Below, in pieces: positions 24,231-35,080 of a stretch of DNA of 64,000 nt. The notes below the pieces were generated by a model. The model saw nothing but the letters and a program-made list of their open reading frames with translations. It had not been told where the DNA came from and searched no databases. Position 1 is the stretch's first letter; every line of letters starts with the position of its first letter. Location: positions 858,001 through 922,000 of the forward strand of contig LSRY02000003.1 in NCBI GenBank assembly GCA_001643675.2. The letters are read 5' to 3'. Position numbers and translations under genes: made by a program. Origin of the DNA: Monocercomonoides exilis. Lineage: Eukaryota; Preaxostyla; Oxymonadida; Polymastigidae.

Positions 24231-25337
24231 TATTAATGTTCATTGTTCAATATTTTGCTAACAAATAAATTTTTCATTCAAATTATTTTTAATTTGATAA
24301 CGATATATTATTTTGGATTGAAAATCATTGATTAAACATCGAAATTATTTTATATAAAATTGAAAAAAAAGTTGATAAATACAGAATTTCAATTAAAGAA
24401 AAAACCAATAAAATTATTTTGATTCAAATGTTGACAATTTGAAATGTATTTTTATTGAGAATATTTTTCTTTTATTTCAAGCCATTGTTATCTTTAATTT
24501 TGACTGAAATTGTTTAATCCTCTTCTTGTTCAGAAAATTGAAAACGTTAAATATATTTAGTCTCAAATAATGATGACGTTGAAAAAACATTTCGTTTTGA
24601 ATGAATAAAACTGATTTCAAAAATTATGATTCTTAAAAGTGTTGGATTTTATATTTTTTTTATTCTTTTATATATTAAATAATTTTTATTTGTGTCAATC
24701 CCGATATAAATAAATGACGAAACATTTTGTGCAATAAAAAATAAATGATTTTTTATAATTCATTTAAATTATTGTTAGTTTTTTTCAATCATTTGACTGA
24801 TCCTTTTTGAAATCAAACTTTCGTTTGAGTTTTGATCAAAATTTTTATCTCAATGGGATTATCAATAAAAATGAGGTATCATAGGAACACATATTGCAAA
24901 TGATATTGCAATTGCTAAAATAAAATTTGATAAAAAAACCCATTGAGCAGAAATATACGATCAAAACTCGAACGAAAGTCTAAATTAAAAAAGGATCAGC
25001 CATTTTAAACTTGTTGCTCTTTTTTCTTAAATATTATCATTTAACATTTTTATTTTTAATTCAAATGAGCTCCAAACATTTAGTAAACAAATTCCAAAAA
25101 AAATTTTTACTTTTCTCTGAACTTGTCAAGAGTCAATGAGAAATTGTTTCTTATTCATTTTTTAAAAATCAGAAATCTCAAAATTCACCTTTTCCATAAA
25201 TCCACATCTTGTCAAAACACACATCTCAAAAACTAACGAAGCGAATTTCAGTTTTGGTCCAAATTGAGGTAAACATGCTCAAACAACTTTCTCTCACAGT
25301 TTGTTTTCATGTTTGGAATGAACATCAAATATTCTGA
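24231..25337. other. Intergenic stretch with one miniature element
   Basis: No gene; it contains the MITE at 24798-24998 and, near 25215-25256, the 3' flanking block shared with the region after 1598. Confidence 0.6.
24798..24998. mobile_element. Miniature inverted-repeat element, family TGATCC, copy 1
   Basis: About 201 bp. Ends are TGATCCTTTTT and AAAAAAGGATCA. Subterminal inverted repeats carry CTTTCGTTTGAGTTTTGATC and its counterpart GATCAAAACTCGAACGAAAG. A second copy lies at 50156-50361. There is no ORF. Confidence 0.75.
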
Positions 25338-28300
25338 TCATCCCTCTCCGAACATGCCTTTCATCTCATTCACTTCCATTTCCCCTTCCTTTTCACACTC
25401 CTTGCTCTCTCTGCCTTCATCCTGCTCTTCACTGCTTTCCTCAAGAATGATTGCATCTGTCATCGTCACAACAAATGTCCCAGAAGGAAACAGCCCAACC
25501 AGCTCTTTCTTCACTTCAGTGAGTGTCGGTCTTTTCGATGGCTCTGCTGACAGACACGCATTCACCATATTCTTCAATCCACTCTCTTCAATCCCCCTCT
25601 CATCCGGCTTCTCTCCATCAGCAATCTTTTGCCCTGCCACTTCCCCTTCGTATTCTCCAAACGGGATCTCGAGTGTCACACACTCCCACAGCATCATCCC
25701 GATGGAGAATGCCACTGACTTCTCCGTTGCTCCCATCTTCCTGTTCATCACCAGCTCTGGCGCCTTCCACCTCAAACACTCCTTCCACTTGTCTTCATCA
25801 TCCTCAAACGCTGATGAGGGCAGAGAATCTCTTTCATCATCATCATCATCCTCCTCACTTGCAGATGTCACAATGGTGGTTGATGAGATTGAGGATGAAT
25901 CCGAATCATTAGATGACGAGGAGCAGTCGGATTGGAGCGCAATGCAGATCACCATGTGCTCCGAGAACAGCACAATGTGCGGACTCAGCTCTCGCAAAGA
26001 GGGAAGTTCGTCTTCCTCATCTTCAAGCGAGTGCAACGCTCCATTCGCCACCCAGAACAGCATCTGCGCTCCTGTCAGCTCCCTCTCCTTCAATGTGCCA
26101 ATCGCCAGATCTTTCTTCTCATTCCTCCCATGAAGCAACATGAATAGCGAATCCCTCAGATCCACAATCAACTTTTCATAAGGTGATGAGCACGCCATTG
26201 CATCCACCAGATTCGACATGGACGATGTGGTTGGACACAGACTCTCTGTTCGAACAAACGTTGAATCTGAATCGGTTGTTGAAGTGGATGAGATGGATGG
26301 TGATGGTGTTCTGTTCCTAATCTCTTCTTCTTCATCTTTCTCCAGCATCCATTCTGGGATCTTGTCTGAATCTCTCCCCAAAATGTATTCAGTTGATCCA
26401 CTTTCAGCCAAAAGATGCTCTGATGACTCCGAATGTCCCAAGTTTTTCTCATACACCCTCTTCTTAATTCTCTCATCGTTCTTCTTTTCTGCCTCCCTCT
26501 CTGCTCTTCTCCACTGCTCTTCTGGAGACATCTCTATCGTCACCATCTCAAATGCCTTTGGATCTTTTCTGATGTTGTCATTCACAATTTCTCTCATATC
26601 TTCAGCTTCATTCTTAACCTTCCTCCATCGAACAGCCAAAACAACAATTATTGTCAGCAAAATTATGAATATGAAGCATGCAATCACAATAACAATCCAC
26701 CACGACTTCTTCTCATTTCCTCCTTCAACAATCCTTTCATCATCTTTTGGAGGAGTCATGCTTGCATTTTTCAGAATGAATGAATTTGTTGAAGAAGGAG
26801 ATTCTGCATTCCCAAACAAAATATGAACACTCACCTCTATTTCATCATTACAACTTCTGATTAGATCTTTTCCCATACTCCCTTCAATTTCTCTTTCTGA
26901 CAAAAACCTATTTGAGTCAAAATCAAAATGTTCAATCTCTTTCTCTTCTCCTTTCCTCTTCACAACTGAGAATGACAGATTGCATGGAATAAGAAGCAAT
27001 CCTTTGAATGTCAGCTTCATTCTATCTGTCTCTTCTTTTGCTTCCACACTCTCCAGCACAGGAATGAAGAATGATGAATCCCTTTCTGAAACAATCCCTT
27101 CAAAACTGCACCCATCATTCAACATCCAAAGTGATGTGTTTCTTTCCCATCCATCTCCTCCTTTCAAACTCATCACATTCAATGTTCCTGAATCTGAACA
27201 GATGATATTTCTTCTCAATGATGGATATCCTTCAATAGTTGGATAGTTATTCAAAAACTCTCCTTTCTCAATTATCACACTTCCTCCACTCATTGTTATT
27301 CCACCTTCTGGTGAATTCGAGATTGTTGAATCTTTCACTATCACAGAACTCTTCACAACATCAACAAGAGAACCATCCCATCTGCACATCTCTTCTTCTG
27401 TATTTGAATTCTTTTCATTTCTTTCCTTTGAATTTCCATCAAAAATGCAACTGTCCATTTTCACATCCAAGCAATCCTCCAGCTTTATCAACTCCCCTTT
27501 TGTGGTCTTTGTGGTTGTTTCTCCCATTGTGCAATTTGTCAACTGAATTGTCTTTTTCATTGACAAGCAAGATATTAATGATTCTTCATTTCCTTCAGCT
27601 GTGATATTTTCAGCAAGCAGTCTATCAATTTTCAATTGTCCACATTCATTTATATCAATCAGAGAAGTTTCTATTGTCGAATGGCAAATCGTTAATGAAT
27701 CAATCACTGATGGAAGTTGAGAAGAAAGATGAAATGCAGATTCTTGAAGAATGAGATTTGATATTGTGCATTCCACAAGTTGTAATTCTCCTTTTTCCAT
27801 ATTAATAATGTGAAATTGAATGTTTGCAAATTCTGAATTAATTCCTTCCATCAGTTGTTTTGTTATGAATGAACAATTCATCATTTCAAGGATTCCTCCT
27901 TCTGGTGATATCAATGATTCATGTTGAGTAATGAAATTCGAATCAAACACAAAGCTTACTCTCAGCAATGAGACTGTTCCTGTTGTTATCACCAATGCCT
28001 TTCTTGTTCTTTTAATCCCTGATTTCACTTCAACTTCACACATCTCTCTGCTCTTCGAGCTCAAGCTCATTTCCTTCAGATTTATCTCTTCTTCAATCAC
28101 ACTTTCTTCAACAATGAACATTTGACTTATGAAATCAGAAGTCATATGTATCAGCCCATGATTAATTGAATAACAAGGAAGCATGTTTGTTCCACATCTC
28201 CTCCCATTCAAACCATTCAAGCTGCTCACAATGATCGTATCACTCTGATGAATCGTCACAAAATCAATCAGATCTGTATCTTCTTTGTGTTCGCAACTAT

Positions 28301-31300
28301 CAATTCCATATATCGCATTAATTCGTGAATAGTGGCCTTCTCGAAGATCAAATTGAAATTGGGTTTCATTGATCTGTGATGTGATGTTGAAACATTCAAT
28401 GAAAACATCATTCCCCACTTTTGCTGTATTTTCATTGAATTTCATTCCCACAAATGTGAAATTCAATTCTCCTCGTTCCTTTGTTGTCAAATACACTCCT
28501 CCTCCTCTCCCTGAACTAAGACTGCAGCTGCAATGGCTAATTGTCGAGTCAATCATCTTCATCGATCCAGACGATCCCAATGTGAAGTATATTGCACCTC
28601 CTTTTTCACTTTTTTCTGCTTTGTCTTCTGTAATGTTGCTCTCCTTTACAACCAAATCAATCTTTTTCTCACTCTTTGATTCCAAAACGCTTGCTCCATT
28701 GTCACTTCTCTTCACCCCTGAAAATGATGAATTATCAATGTTGAGATTCATTTCCTCTCCTCCTTCATTAATCTTTGTTGTTGATTCAGGTCCTTTGATC
28801 AGAAGAAGGCATCCGCCTCTTTCATTCAACAATTTCACTCGAACATCCATCAAATGGACTGAAACTCCAGCATCATGAATGCCAAATATACTGTTTCCAA
28901 CATTGCATGATTCAATTGACAAATCGTTCACTTCCACACTGCCTCCAATCGCATCCACAAATACACAATCAAATCCATTGTTCACTCCTGCTTCAGAATA
29001 GAATGAACATCCACTTATCACCAAATCTCCATTTTTATTTGAAATTATCGTTTTGGCTGAGTTGTTAAATCCAGATGTCAGTTGTAATTGGATATTTGTC
29101 AATTCAAGATGAATATTATTTCCCATGAAATATTCCAGTTGACTTCCAATTGCTTTTTCAAAATTCAATTTGGCTTTTGTAGCCTCTTCTCCCATTGAAG
29201 AAGCCTTTTTGATTTGATAATTGGACATGTTATATGAATTTCGAATAGCAGTTGATCCTTCAATCTGAATTGTTTTCATATCATCTCCCGTTTCCATATT
29301 TTTCATCCCTTTCCACATTGTTTGACATGGCTCTTCCTCACTTCCACATCTTGCAACATCAAATCCTTCTGATGAGATAAATATCTCAAATGAGCTGAAT
29401 GGTATCAAAAACATGAACAAATCCTTTTCTTGATTGTTATCACTTCCAACAAACAAATTGTCATCATTTATCATTGATGAATAATCGAAGGCAAATGACT
29501 CATTTGTCACAGAAGAATTAAAATCCTTTCCCAAAATGAACGCATTCTTTCCATTGGATGCTTTGTTGTTCTCAAATGTTACGCCAGTATCAAAAATAAA
29601 TGGATTTTCATTCAAACAATTTTCACAATCCAAATACAGAAATCCACCTTTTCCATTTCTTGATGAAAGTGAGCAAGATGATGCATTTGTTGATTTAATC
29701 ACCAGTTCTTCATTTCCTTTTAATGTCACTTTTGCAACACCTCCTTCTCCACTGCTTCCAGCGTTCACAATATTTGAAAAGTTGTTGTTTTCAAACAAAA
29801 CAGAAGAAGTTATCACCAATGGAGATATGACAAACGAACAATCTGCCAATCTGCATCCTTTCAGTGTGCAACTTCCAGTGGTTGTTGTTATCAACGAGTA
29901 TTGAACCATATCTGTTGATGATTGAATCTCAAATAAACAGGTTTCAAGTTGAAGAACTCCACTCGATGAGATCAGTGTATTCATATTTGGCTCAAATTGA
30001 CTTGGAATCTGCAATTTCAATGATAGCAAGCTGAGTGATACTGTTGATGAAATAACAGATGAAGATGATGGTGAAGAATTCCCTTTGATTCTTTCATTAA
30101 ACTGAATTGGCTTGTGCTTGGTTTCATCTCCTTCATTCACACACCCATCAATCACAAGTGCATCTGCGAAAGAAAATATATCTTCAATTGTCCCTTCATC
30201 CCTCACTTTCACTTTCCTTTCTCCAACTGCTCCACTTCTGTCAATGTGGTCAATTCCACTTTTCATAGATTCACACGGGAATATTTCACTTCCACATCCC
30301 AATGTGTCATGTCCACCAGTCGATACAGACACGACCATCCACTTCAAAGAAACAAGAAACACTCGCAGATCCATTTCCCCGTAAATCTCATCTTCTCCAA
30401 CAAATGCATTTCCATCATTAGAATATCCTGAGCAATCAAATGCAAAACGCTCCGTATTCACACTGTTCACCAGATTCCCACTCTTCACAAACATATTCTT
30501 CCCTATCGTTGCTGAACATCCTGAAAACGATATCGATGAAAGCTGAAATCCTTCTTCATTTGAACTGCAATCCAGATATATCCCTCCTCCTTTTCCTCCC
30601 TCACTCAAATTCTCACAAACACAGCCAGTAAATGAACTCTCTTGAATTGTCATATATCCTCCATTCTTCAGAAAGATCTTCAGTGCTCCTCCTTCTTCAC
30701 TCTTCTCCGACAATGCCCCGTCAAATCTGCTTCCATTTATCATCATCCCAACTTCCATGCTCCCTCCAATCACGGCTGCCTCTTCACCTCCATCAATCTC
30801 CAATCTTTCCATTGCACAATTCAACAATTTCACTTTGTATTCCTGATCGTTCACATTAGCTGATGAAAGTGAAAATGAAAATAGCGAGACTGTTGATTTC
30901 ACATCTGATATCGTGACTGAGTTGAGTTCAACCATCTTCCCTGTTGATTTAATCAAGAAAAATCCAATTGTATTTTCCTTTCCTCCAACAACATTCATCG
31001 CACAATTCTTCAAGTGCAATTCGCCATTTTGAGTGCTCGATTCAATCACTGCTGAGATTGTTCTGCTGAAACTCGATGGAACAACAATCCCAATGAACTG
31101 TATTTCTGTCAGTGATTCTGATTTCAGAATACATTCGTCAGATCCACTCGCTTCTCTTTGGCATTCGATATTTACAACAACTTCCTGTTTTGCCTTTATA
31201 CACATTCCTGCCACATCCACACATCCAGTCATCAATGTGTTTGAAATAACAATAATCTCCTCTTTAACATTCAGTGTTCTCTTCAAATGCCCCATTCCAT

Positions 31301-34300
31301 AATTCACATTCAAACATGGTGCCTTTTCTATTCCACAATACACCTCCTCAACACCAGATATTCCATCCACAAATATTGTATCATCAAAGAAACCGTCAAA
31401 GAATATAAACAAATCGACATTCCAATCGCCAAATGCTTCTGTTCTGTCATGTCCAACAGCCGAATTGTCTTTCTGAGTGATGTTTCCCATGAAGGCGAAC
31501 AAGGGCTCTTTCACAGAAGCGACAAGGGATCCACACACAAAATACACATCTCTTCCGACACTCGCCTTGTTGGCTGAAAACACCACATTGGTGATGGAAA
31601 AGGAGGATTCTGACACTTGTGAGCCTTCATTGAACTCGATCATGAGAGCACCGCCTCTTCCTCCAGAACTTGTATCCTCGCTCACACAGCAGGTGGAGAA
31701 GGTGGTGTCACTCACCGAAAACGAATTGGCAGAGGCAGACGAGGCGAATGAGATGCACCCGCCATTGGTGGCAGTCTGTTGGTTTTGTGGAGCTGAGTTG
31801 ATGCTGGTGATGGTGCAGTTGGTGAGGGAGAGGGAGAGGGCAGGGGAGGTGGCAGAGGAGAGGACACAGCTGGTGGGGGTGGCAGTGGAGGTGATGTGGG
31901 TGATGCTGGAGGAGTTGAGGGTGAGGGGATTTGTGAGGGAGGTGAGGTGGAAGATGCTTTGACTGTTGAGGGTGAGACTGGTGATTGCTGTGTGGTTGAG
32001 GGCGAGGGAGCCAGCAGTGAGGAAGAAGAGGGGTGTTTTTATTGTTATGGAGGTTGTTCCGGTGATGGTGGTTGTGTTGAGGTTGAGGGAAGGGGAGTTT
32101 TGGGAGAGGTGGAAGAGGATGGGGGTGATTTGATTTGTGGAGTTGTGGGCGAGGGCGAGGGCAGAGACTGTGAGGGAGCCCTGGGTCTGTTGGAAGAGGG
32201 CAGACGAGGCAGATGGATCTGGTGAAGAAAATGTTGATATTGATGAAAATGAGGAAAGAGATGATGCTGATTGTGATGACTGCGAATATGAGTTTGATGG
32301 TTGGGGAATGCCACTGGAGGCGATGGTGGTGGCAGTTGTGCCACTTCCAGTGATTTTAGTGTCAACTGCACTGAAAGTGAGTGTTTGAGTGGGTGCAAAT
32401 GTTGAGGTGAGGAGCGTGAGGGAGGCGTCTTGGAGGAGGGAAATGAAGCCGGTGAGGGCATACTCGATAGTGGCACATGGGCTTAGGCGTGTTTTTCCGC
32501 AACCATCAACATCATTTCCGCTGTTGGCAACGATTTTGTTCTGGGCGATGAGGGGGAGCCAGCCATTGTACACAGCGTTATCAGCTGTTCCATTATAATA
32601 CACTCTTTTAGTTGGAGTTGTTGAGCCACAATTCTCAAACGGAGATTGAGTAATGGCATTACCATTGAAAAATACGTCGTTTCCTCTGCCATTAGTTGCA
32701 GTGTTGCCATCGAAGAAGCAGAATGTGATGAATTTCATTTCATTCATCCAGTTATATGTTGCATAACAGTAAATGGCAGCGCCTCCATATTTGACAGAGG
32801 CAGTTAATTTGTTGTTTATAAACTGGCAATCATTTACAATAAATTGACTTGGCTTATTGCTTGGAGGATATGAAAATGTCAGAGAACCAGCAGAATTACC
32901 ACCAGAATTTGCAATGCACTTGCATTTGGAAAACAGGAATTGAGCATCTGAGGGCATGCTATAGAGGGAAAAGTACCAACCAGTTCCGCACCAATCTGTT
33001 ATTTTACAACTTTCGACTCTGTTTTCTGAGAATGTCCAAACAGAATTAGGTTGATTGCAATACAAATAAGCAGTTCCTGCATGAGCAGCTGAACAGCTTG
33101 TGAAATTGGATTTTGCGATATCAACTTTTAACAAATAATCACAACATAAAGCTCCTCCATGATCACTTGTTGTACATTTGTGAAATGAGCAAGAAGTGAT
33201 TGTGAGATTTGCATTTGTACAAGAAACACAAAGTGCACCTCCTGCAGAAGATCCACCATTTGAATCGTTCCATTCACACCATTCAAAGCGATGACTGTTT
33301 TGATCGAATGAAGTAAGTCTTCCAGGTGATTTTCTGTGAGTTTCATTTCCTACATATACAACAGCAGCATTTGGTGAAGAGCGTGTTTGGCTGAGAAAAG
33401 AAGCGTTGAAGGCAGAGAGAGAGGTGGAGGGGCTGTTGAGGGAAGGGAGGACGGCACCATCGATGGGGTTGTGGGTGTGGAGGAAGATGGTTGAGTGGAT
33501 AGAGAGGGATGAGTGAAGAGAGAAGGAGGGGGTTGAATTGGCGTTGGTGGAAGTGGAAGTGGAAGAAGAGGAAGAAGTGGTTGAGATGAATGAATTGAGT
33601 GAGTGGGAGGGAAGGGATGGAAGGGATGGATGGGATTGGGGAGATGAGATGTTGGAGAAGAGGGTGTTTGAGAGATGGAGATGGAGGTGGATTTGGAGGT
33701 GGGGATGGGATTGGTGATGGATATGGAGAGGGGAAGGGGAAGGGGAAGAGGAAATCGAATGAGAAAGGGAAGGGGAAGGGGAAGAAAAAGAAGAGGATGA
33801 GGATGAGGATGAGAAAGATGAAGGAGAAGGGGATGGGTTAGAGAGGGAAGAAGGAGAAAAAAGGAAAGGCTGGACGAGGGAGACGAAAGAGGAGAATGAG
33901 GAGTGGGAGATGGAGAAGGAGGCAGGGATTGGGGAGTGGGTATCTGAGAGGAGATTGTTTGAGGTGGAGAAGAGGGGGAAGGAGAGGATGGCAGGTTGGT
34001 GGGTGGTGAGGGAGAAGTTTGTGAGGGCGAGGGAGGCATGGGCAGAGAGGAAAAGTGGAGATTTTGCTGCTTGGTTGACTTGGCAAGTGGAGGAGCAGAT
34101 GGTGGCAGATGAGTGGTGTTGGACCGTGAGGAGTGGACAGTCACCGAGAGGGATGATGTTGAGTTGGGTCACACACAAGGAGGTGTTGATGATTTTTAAA
34201 CTTGTTTGAATGCTGCAAATGTGATTGTCAGATGGTTTTATAACTTTTTCCAATGAATTGTTAAAATCAAAGTTGTAATCGTGATTTTTATCTGCAATGC

Positions 34301-34424
34301 TGATCTTGCCTTCCTGCATCTCCTCGTTCCATTTTTGTTGAAATTGCCTTTCTGCAATGCCTTCTCCATAATAGCAGTTAGAAACTAGCAACAAGAATGC
34401 TAAAATATTGAATGCAGCTCTCAT
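25338..34424 (-). CDS. Giant beta-helix receptor-like pseudokinase, full length (3028 aa)
   Basis: The start is ATG 34424, because it begins a typical signal peptide (MRAAFNILAFLLLVSNC); the same frame is open further upstream without support. Order: signal peptide; a Ser/Pro/His-rich segment (~residues 190-330); a long ectodomain with repeated GGAL/GGAI and FxxN-type motifs as in polymorphic outer membrane-like beta-helix proteins; five copies of a Gly-x-Asp...CG....PC.s module; a membrane-proximal module; one TM helix (~2573-2597); and a cytoplasmic kinase-like domain (~2745-3010). That domain keeps WKAPE, IGMMLWE and PSKRP but has LRELSPHIVLF instead of HRD...N and no DFG, so it is a pseudokinase. 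Many N-glycosylation sequons (NxS/T) support an extracellular ectodomain. The gene has no introns. Function is unknown; a surface receptor or adhesin is inferred. Confidence 0.88.
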   Translation of the reverse strand: MRAAFNILAFLLLVSNCYYGEGIAERQFQQKWNEEMQEGKISIADKNHDYNFDFNNSLEKVIKPSDNHICSIQTSLKIINTSLCVTQLNIIPLGDCPLLTVQHHSSATICSSTCQVNQAAKSPLFLSAHASLALTNFSLTTHQPAILSFPLFSTSNNLLSDTHSPIPASFSISHSSFSSFVSLVQPFLFSPSSLSNPSPSPSSFSSSSSSSSFSSPSPSLSHSISSSPSPSPLHIHHQSHPHLQIHLHLHLSNTLFSNISSPQSHPSLPSLPSHSLNSFISTTSSSSSTSTSTNANSTPSFSLHSSLSIHSTIFLHTHNPIDGAVLPSLNSPSTSLSAFNASFLSQTRSSPNAAVVYVGNETHRKSPGRLTSFDQNSHRFEWCEWNDSNGGSSAGGALCVSCTNANLTITSCSFHKCTTSDHGGALCCDYLLKVDIAKSNFTSCSAAHAGTAYLYCNQPNSVWTFSENRVESCKITDWCGTGWYFSLYSMPSDAQFLFSKCKCIANSGGNSAGSLTFSYPPSNKPSQFIVNDCQFINNKLTASVKYGGAAIYCYATYNWMNEMKFITFCFFDGNTATNGRGNDVFFNGNAITQSPFENCGSTTPTKRVYYNGTADNAVYNGWLPLIAQNKIVANSGNDVDGCGKTRLSPCATIEYALTGFISLLQDASLTLLTSTFAPTQTLTFSAVDTKITGSGTTATTIASSGIPQPSNSYSQSSQSASSLSSFSSISTFSSPDPSASSALFQQTQGSLTVSALALAHNSTNQITPILFHLSQNSPSLNLNTTTITGTTSITIKTPLFFLTAGSLALNHTAITSLTLNSQSIFHLTSLTNPLTLNSSSITHITSTATPTSCVLSSATSPALSLSLTNCTITSINSAPQNQQTATNGGCISFASSASANSFSVSDTTFSTCCVSEDTSSGGRGGALMIEFNEGSQVSESSFSITNVVFSANKASVGRDVYFVCGSLVASVKEPLFAFMGNITQKDNSAVGHDRTEAFGDWNVDLFIFFDGFFDDTIFVDGISGVEEVYCGIEKAPCLNVNYGMGHLKRTLNVKEEIIVISNTLMTGCVDVAGMCIKAKQEVVVNIECQREASGSDECILKSESLTEIQFIGIVVPSSFSRTISAVIESSTQNGELHLKNCAMNVVGGKENTIGFFLIKSTGKMVELNSVTISDVKSTVSLFSFSLSSANVNDQEYKVKLLNCAMERLEIDGGEEAAVIGGSMEVGMMINGSRFDGALSEKSEEGGALKIFLKNGGYMTIQESSFTGCVCENLSEGGKGGGIYLDCSSNEEGFQLSSISFSGCSATIGKNMFVKSGNLVNSVNTERFAFDCSGYSNDGNAFVGEDEIYGEMDLRVFLVSLKWMVVSVSTGGHDTLGCGSEIFPCESMKSGIDHIDRSGAVGERKVKVRDEGTIEDIFSFADALVIDGCVNEGDETKHKPIQFNERIKGNSSPSSSSVISSTVSLSLLSLKLQIPSQFEPNMNTLISSSGVLQLETCLFEIQSSTDMVQYSLITTTTGSCTLKGCRLADCSFVISPLVITSSVLFENNNFSNIVNAGSSGEGGVAKVTLKGNEELVIKSTNASSCSLSSRNGKGGFLYLDCENCLNENPFIFDTGVTFENNKASNGKNAFILGKDFNSSVTNESFAFDYSSMINDDNLFVGSDNNQEKDLFMFLIPFSSFEIFISSEGFDVARCGSEEEPCQTMWKGMKNMETGDDMKTIQIEGSTAIRNSYNMSNYQIKKASSMGEEATKAKLNFEKAIGSQLEYFMGNNIHLELTNIQLQLTSGFNNSAKTIISNKNGDLVISGCSFYSEAGVNNGFDCVFVDAIGGSVEVNDLSIESCNVGNSIFGIHDAGVSVHLMDVRVKLLNERGGCLLLIKGPESTTKINEGGEEMNLNIDNSSFSGVKRSDNGASVLESKSEKKIDLVVKESNITEDKAEKSEKGGAIYFTLGSSGSMKMIDSTISHCSCSLSSGRGGGVYLTTKERGELNFTFVGMKFNENTAKVGNDVFIECFNITSQINETQFQFDLREGHYSRINAIYGIDSCEHKEDTDLIDFVTIHQSDTIIVSSLNGLNGRRCGTNMLPCYSINHGLIHMTSDFISQMFIVEESVIEEEINLKEMSLSSKSREMCEVEVKSGIKRTRKALVITTGTVSLLRVSFVFDSNFITQHESLISPEGGILEMMNCSFITKQLMEGINSEFANIQFHIINMEKGELQLVECTISNLILQESAFHLSSQLPSVIDSLTICHSTIETSLIDINECGQLKIDRLLAENITAEGNEESLISCLSMKKTIQLTNCTMGETTTKTTKGELIKLEDCLDVKMDSCIFDGNSKERNEKNSNTEEEMCRWDGSLVDVVKSSVIVKDSTISNSPEGGITMSGGSVIIEKGEFLNNYPTIEGYPSLRRNIICSDSGTLNVMSLKGGDGWERNTSLWMLNDGCSFEGIVSERDSSFFIPVLESVEAKEETDRMKLTFKGLLLIPCNLSFSVVKRKGEEKEIEHFDFDSNRFLSEREIEGSMGKDLIRSCNDEIEVSVHILFGNAESPSSTNSFILKNASMTPPKDDERIVEGGNEKKSWWIVIVIACFIFIILLTIIVVLAVRWRKVKNEAEDMREIVNDNIRKDPKAFEMVTIEMSPEEQWRRAEREAEKKNDERIKKRVYEKNLGHSESSEHLLAESGSTEYILGRDSDKIPEWMLEKDEEEEIRNRTPSPSISSTSTTDSDSTFVRTESLCPTTSSMSNLVDAMACSSPYEKLIVDLRDSLFMLLHGRNEKKDLAIGTLKERELTGAQMLFWVANGALHSLEDEEDELPSLRELSPHIVLFSEHMVICIALQSDCSSSSNDSDSSSISSTTIVTSASEEDDDDDERDSLPSSAFEDDEDKWKECLRWKAPELVMNRKMGATEKSVAFSIGMMLWECVTLEIPFGEYEGEVAGQKIADGEKPDERGIEESGLKNMVNACLSAEPSKRPTLTEVKKELVGLFPSGTFVVTMTDAIILEESSEEQDEGRESKECEKEGEMEVNEMKGMFGEG

Positions 34425-35080
34425 GTTGGGGAAGTGGATCGCAATTATTGAAGATGTGGAAAAATGGTGAAATAAAAAATTCCTGCGCCCCATATTATTT
34501 TGATCTTTCAAAAAAAAATGTTTTGATTCAAAAAAAAACATCAATTTTGTTCGGCGAATGAGAAGGATAATGTGAATTATGAAAAAAAAGTCATATCGAT
34601 TGTGTATTAATACAGAAAAACTTATTGTAACATCAACCGAAGCCAAATTATTCCTTTTATTATAAAATTATTTCTCAAACAAATCAAATAACTCATTTAT
34701 TTTGAATGAATGATAATCGTTAAATTATAAACTGTTGATAAATCATTTCTGCGTTGCTTTTTATTTTGAACAGTTCTAAATTATAATTTAGAAAAAATAA
34801 TTTTTGTATTGAGATATTAAATATTTGTATTGAAAAAAAATTAAAATCATATGAATTATCATTGTGAAACCATAAAAGCTGTAATATTTTTTGGAATTTT
34901 CACTTTACAAAAATTTCTTATTTAAGAGTTCTTTGAAAAATCGAAAAGTCACGCTTTTATTGTTTATAAAATAAATACACATCGTATAATTGGTTTCATT
35001 TCACTTTTAACATTTTAACTTGAATCAGATTTGTAAATACTAATTTGAACAATTTCTTCCTTTCTTCTTTCCTCATCTTC
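34425..35080. other. Intergenic: upstream region of the pseudokinase gene
   Basis: AT-rich, without a gene. It should contain the promoter of the minus-strand gene starting at 34424 and the 3' UTR of the SMYD-like gene. No motif could be assigned. Confidence 0.5.

Noticed and set aside
25309-26133. 274-aa plus-strand ORF rich in Ser/Pro
   Set aside because: It is the antisense shadow of the pseudokinase domain; the same antisense ORF occurs opposite 803-1732. The sense strand has motifs, TM and signal peptide.
34424-34646. Upstream extension of the 3028-aa protein
   Set aside because: It reads AT-rich, hydrophobic noise, whereas ATG 34424 starts a clean signal peptide.
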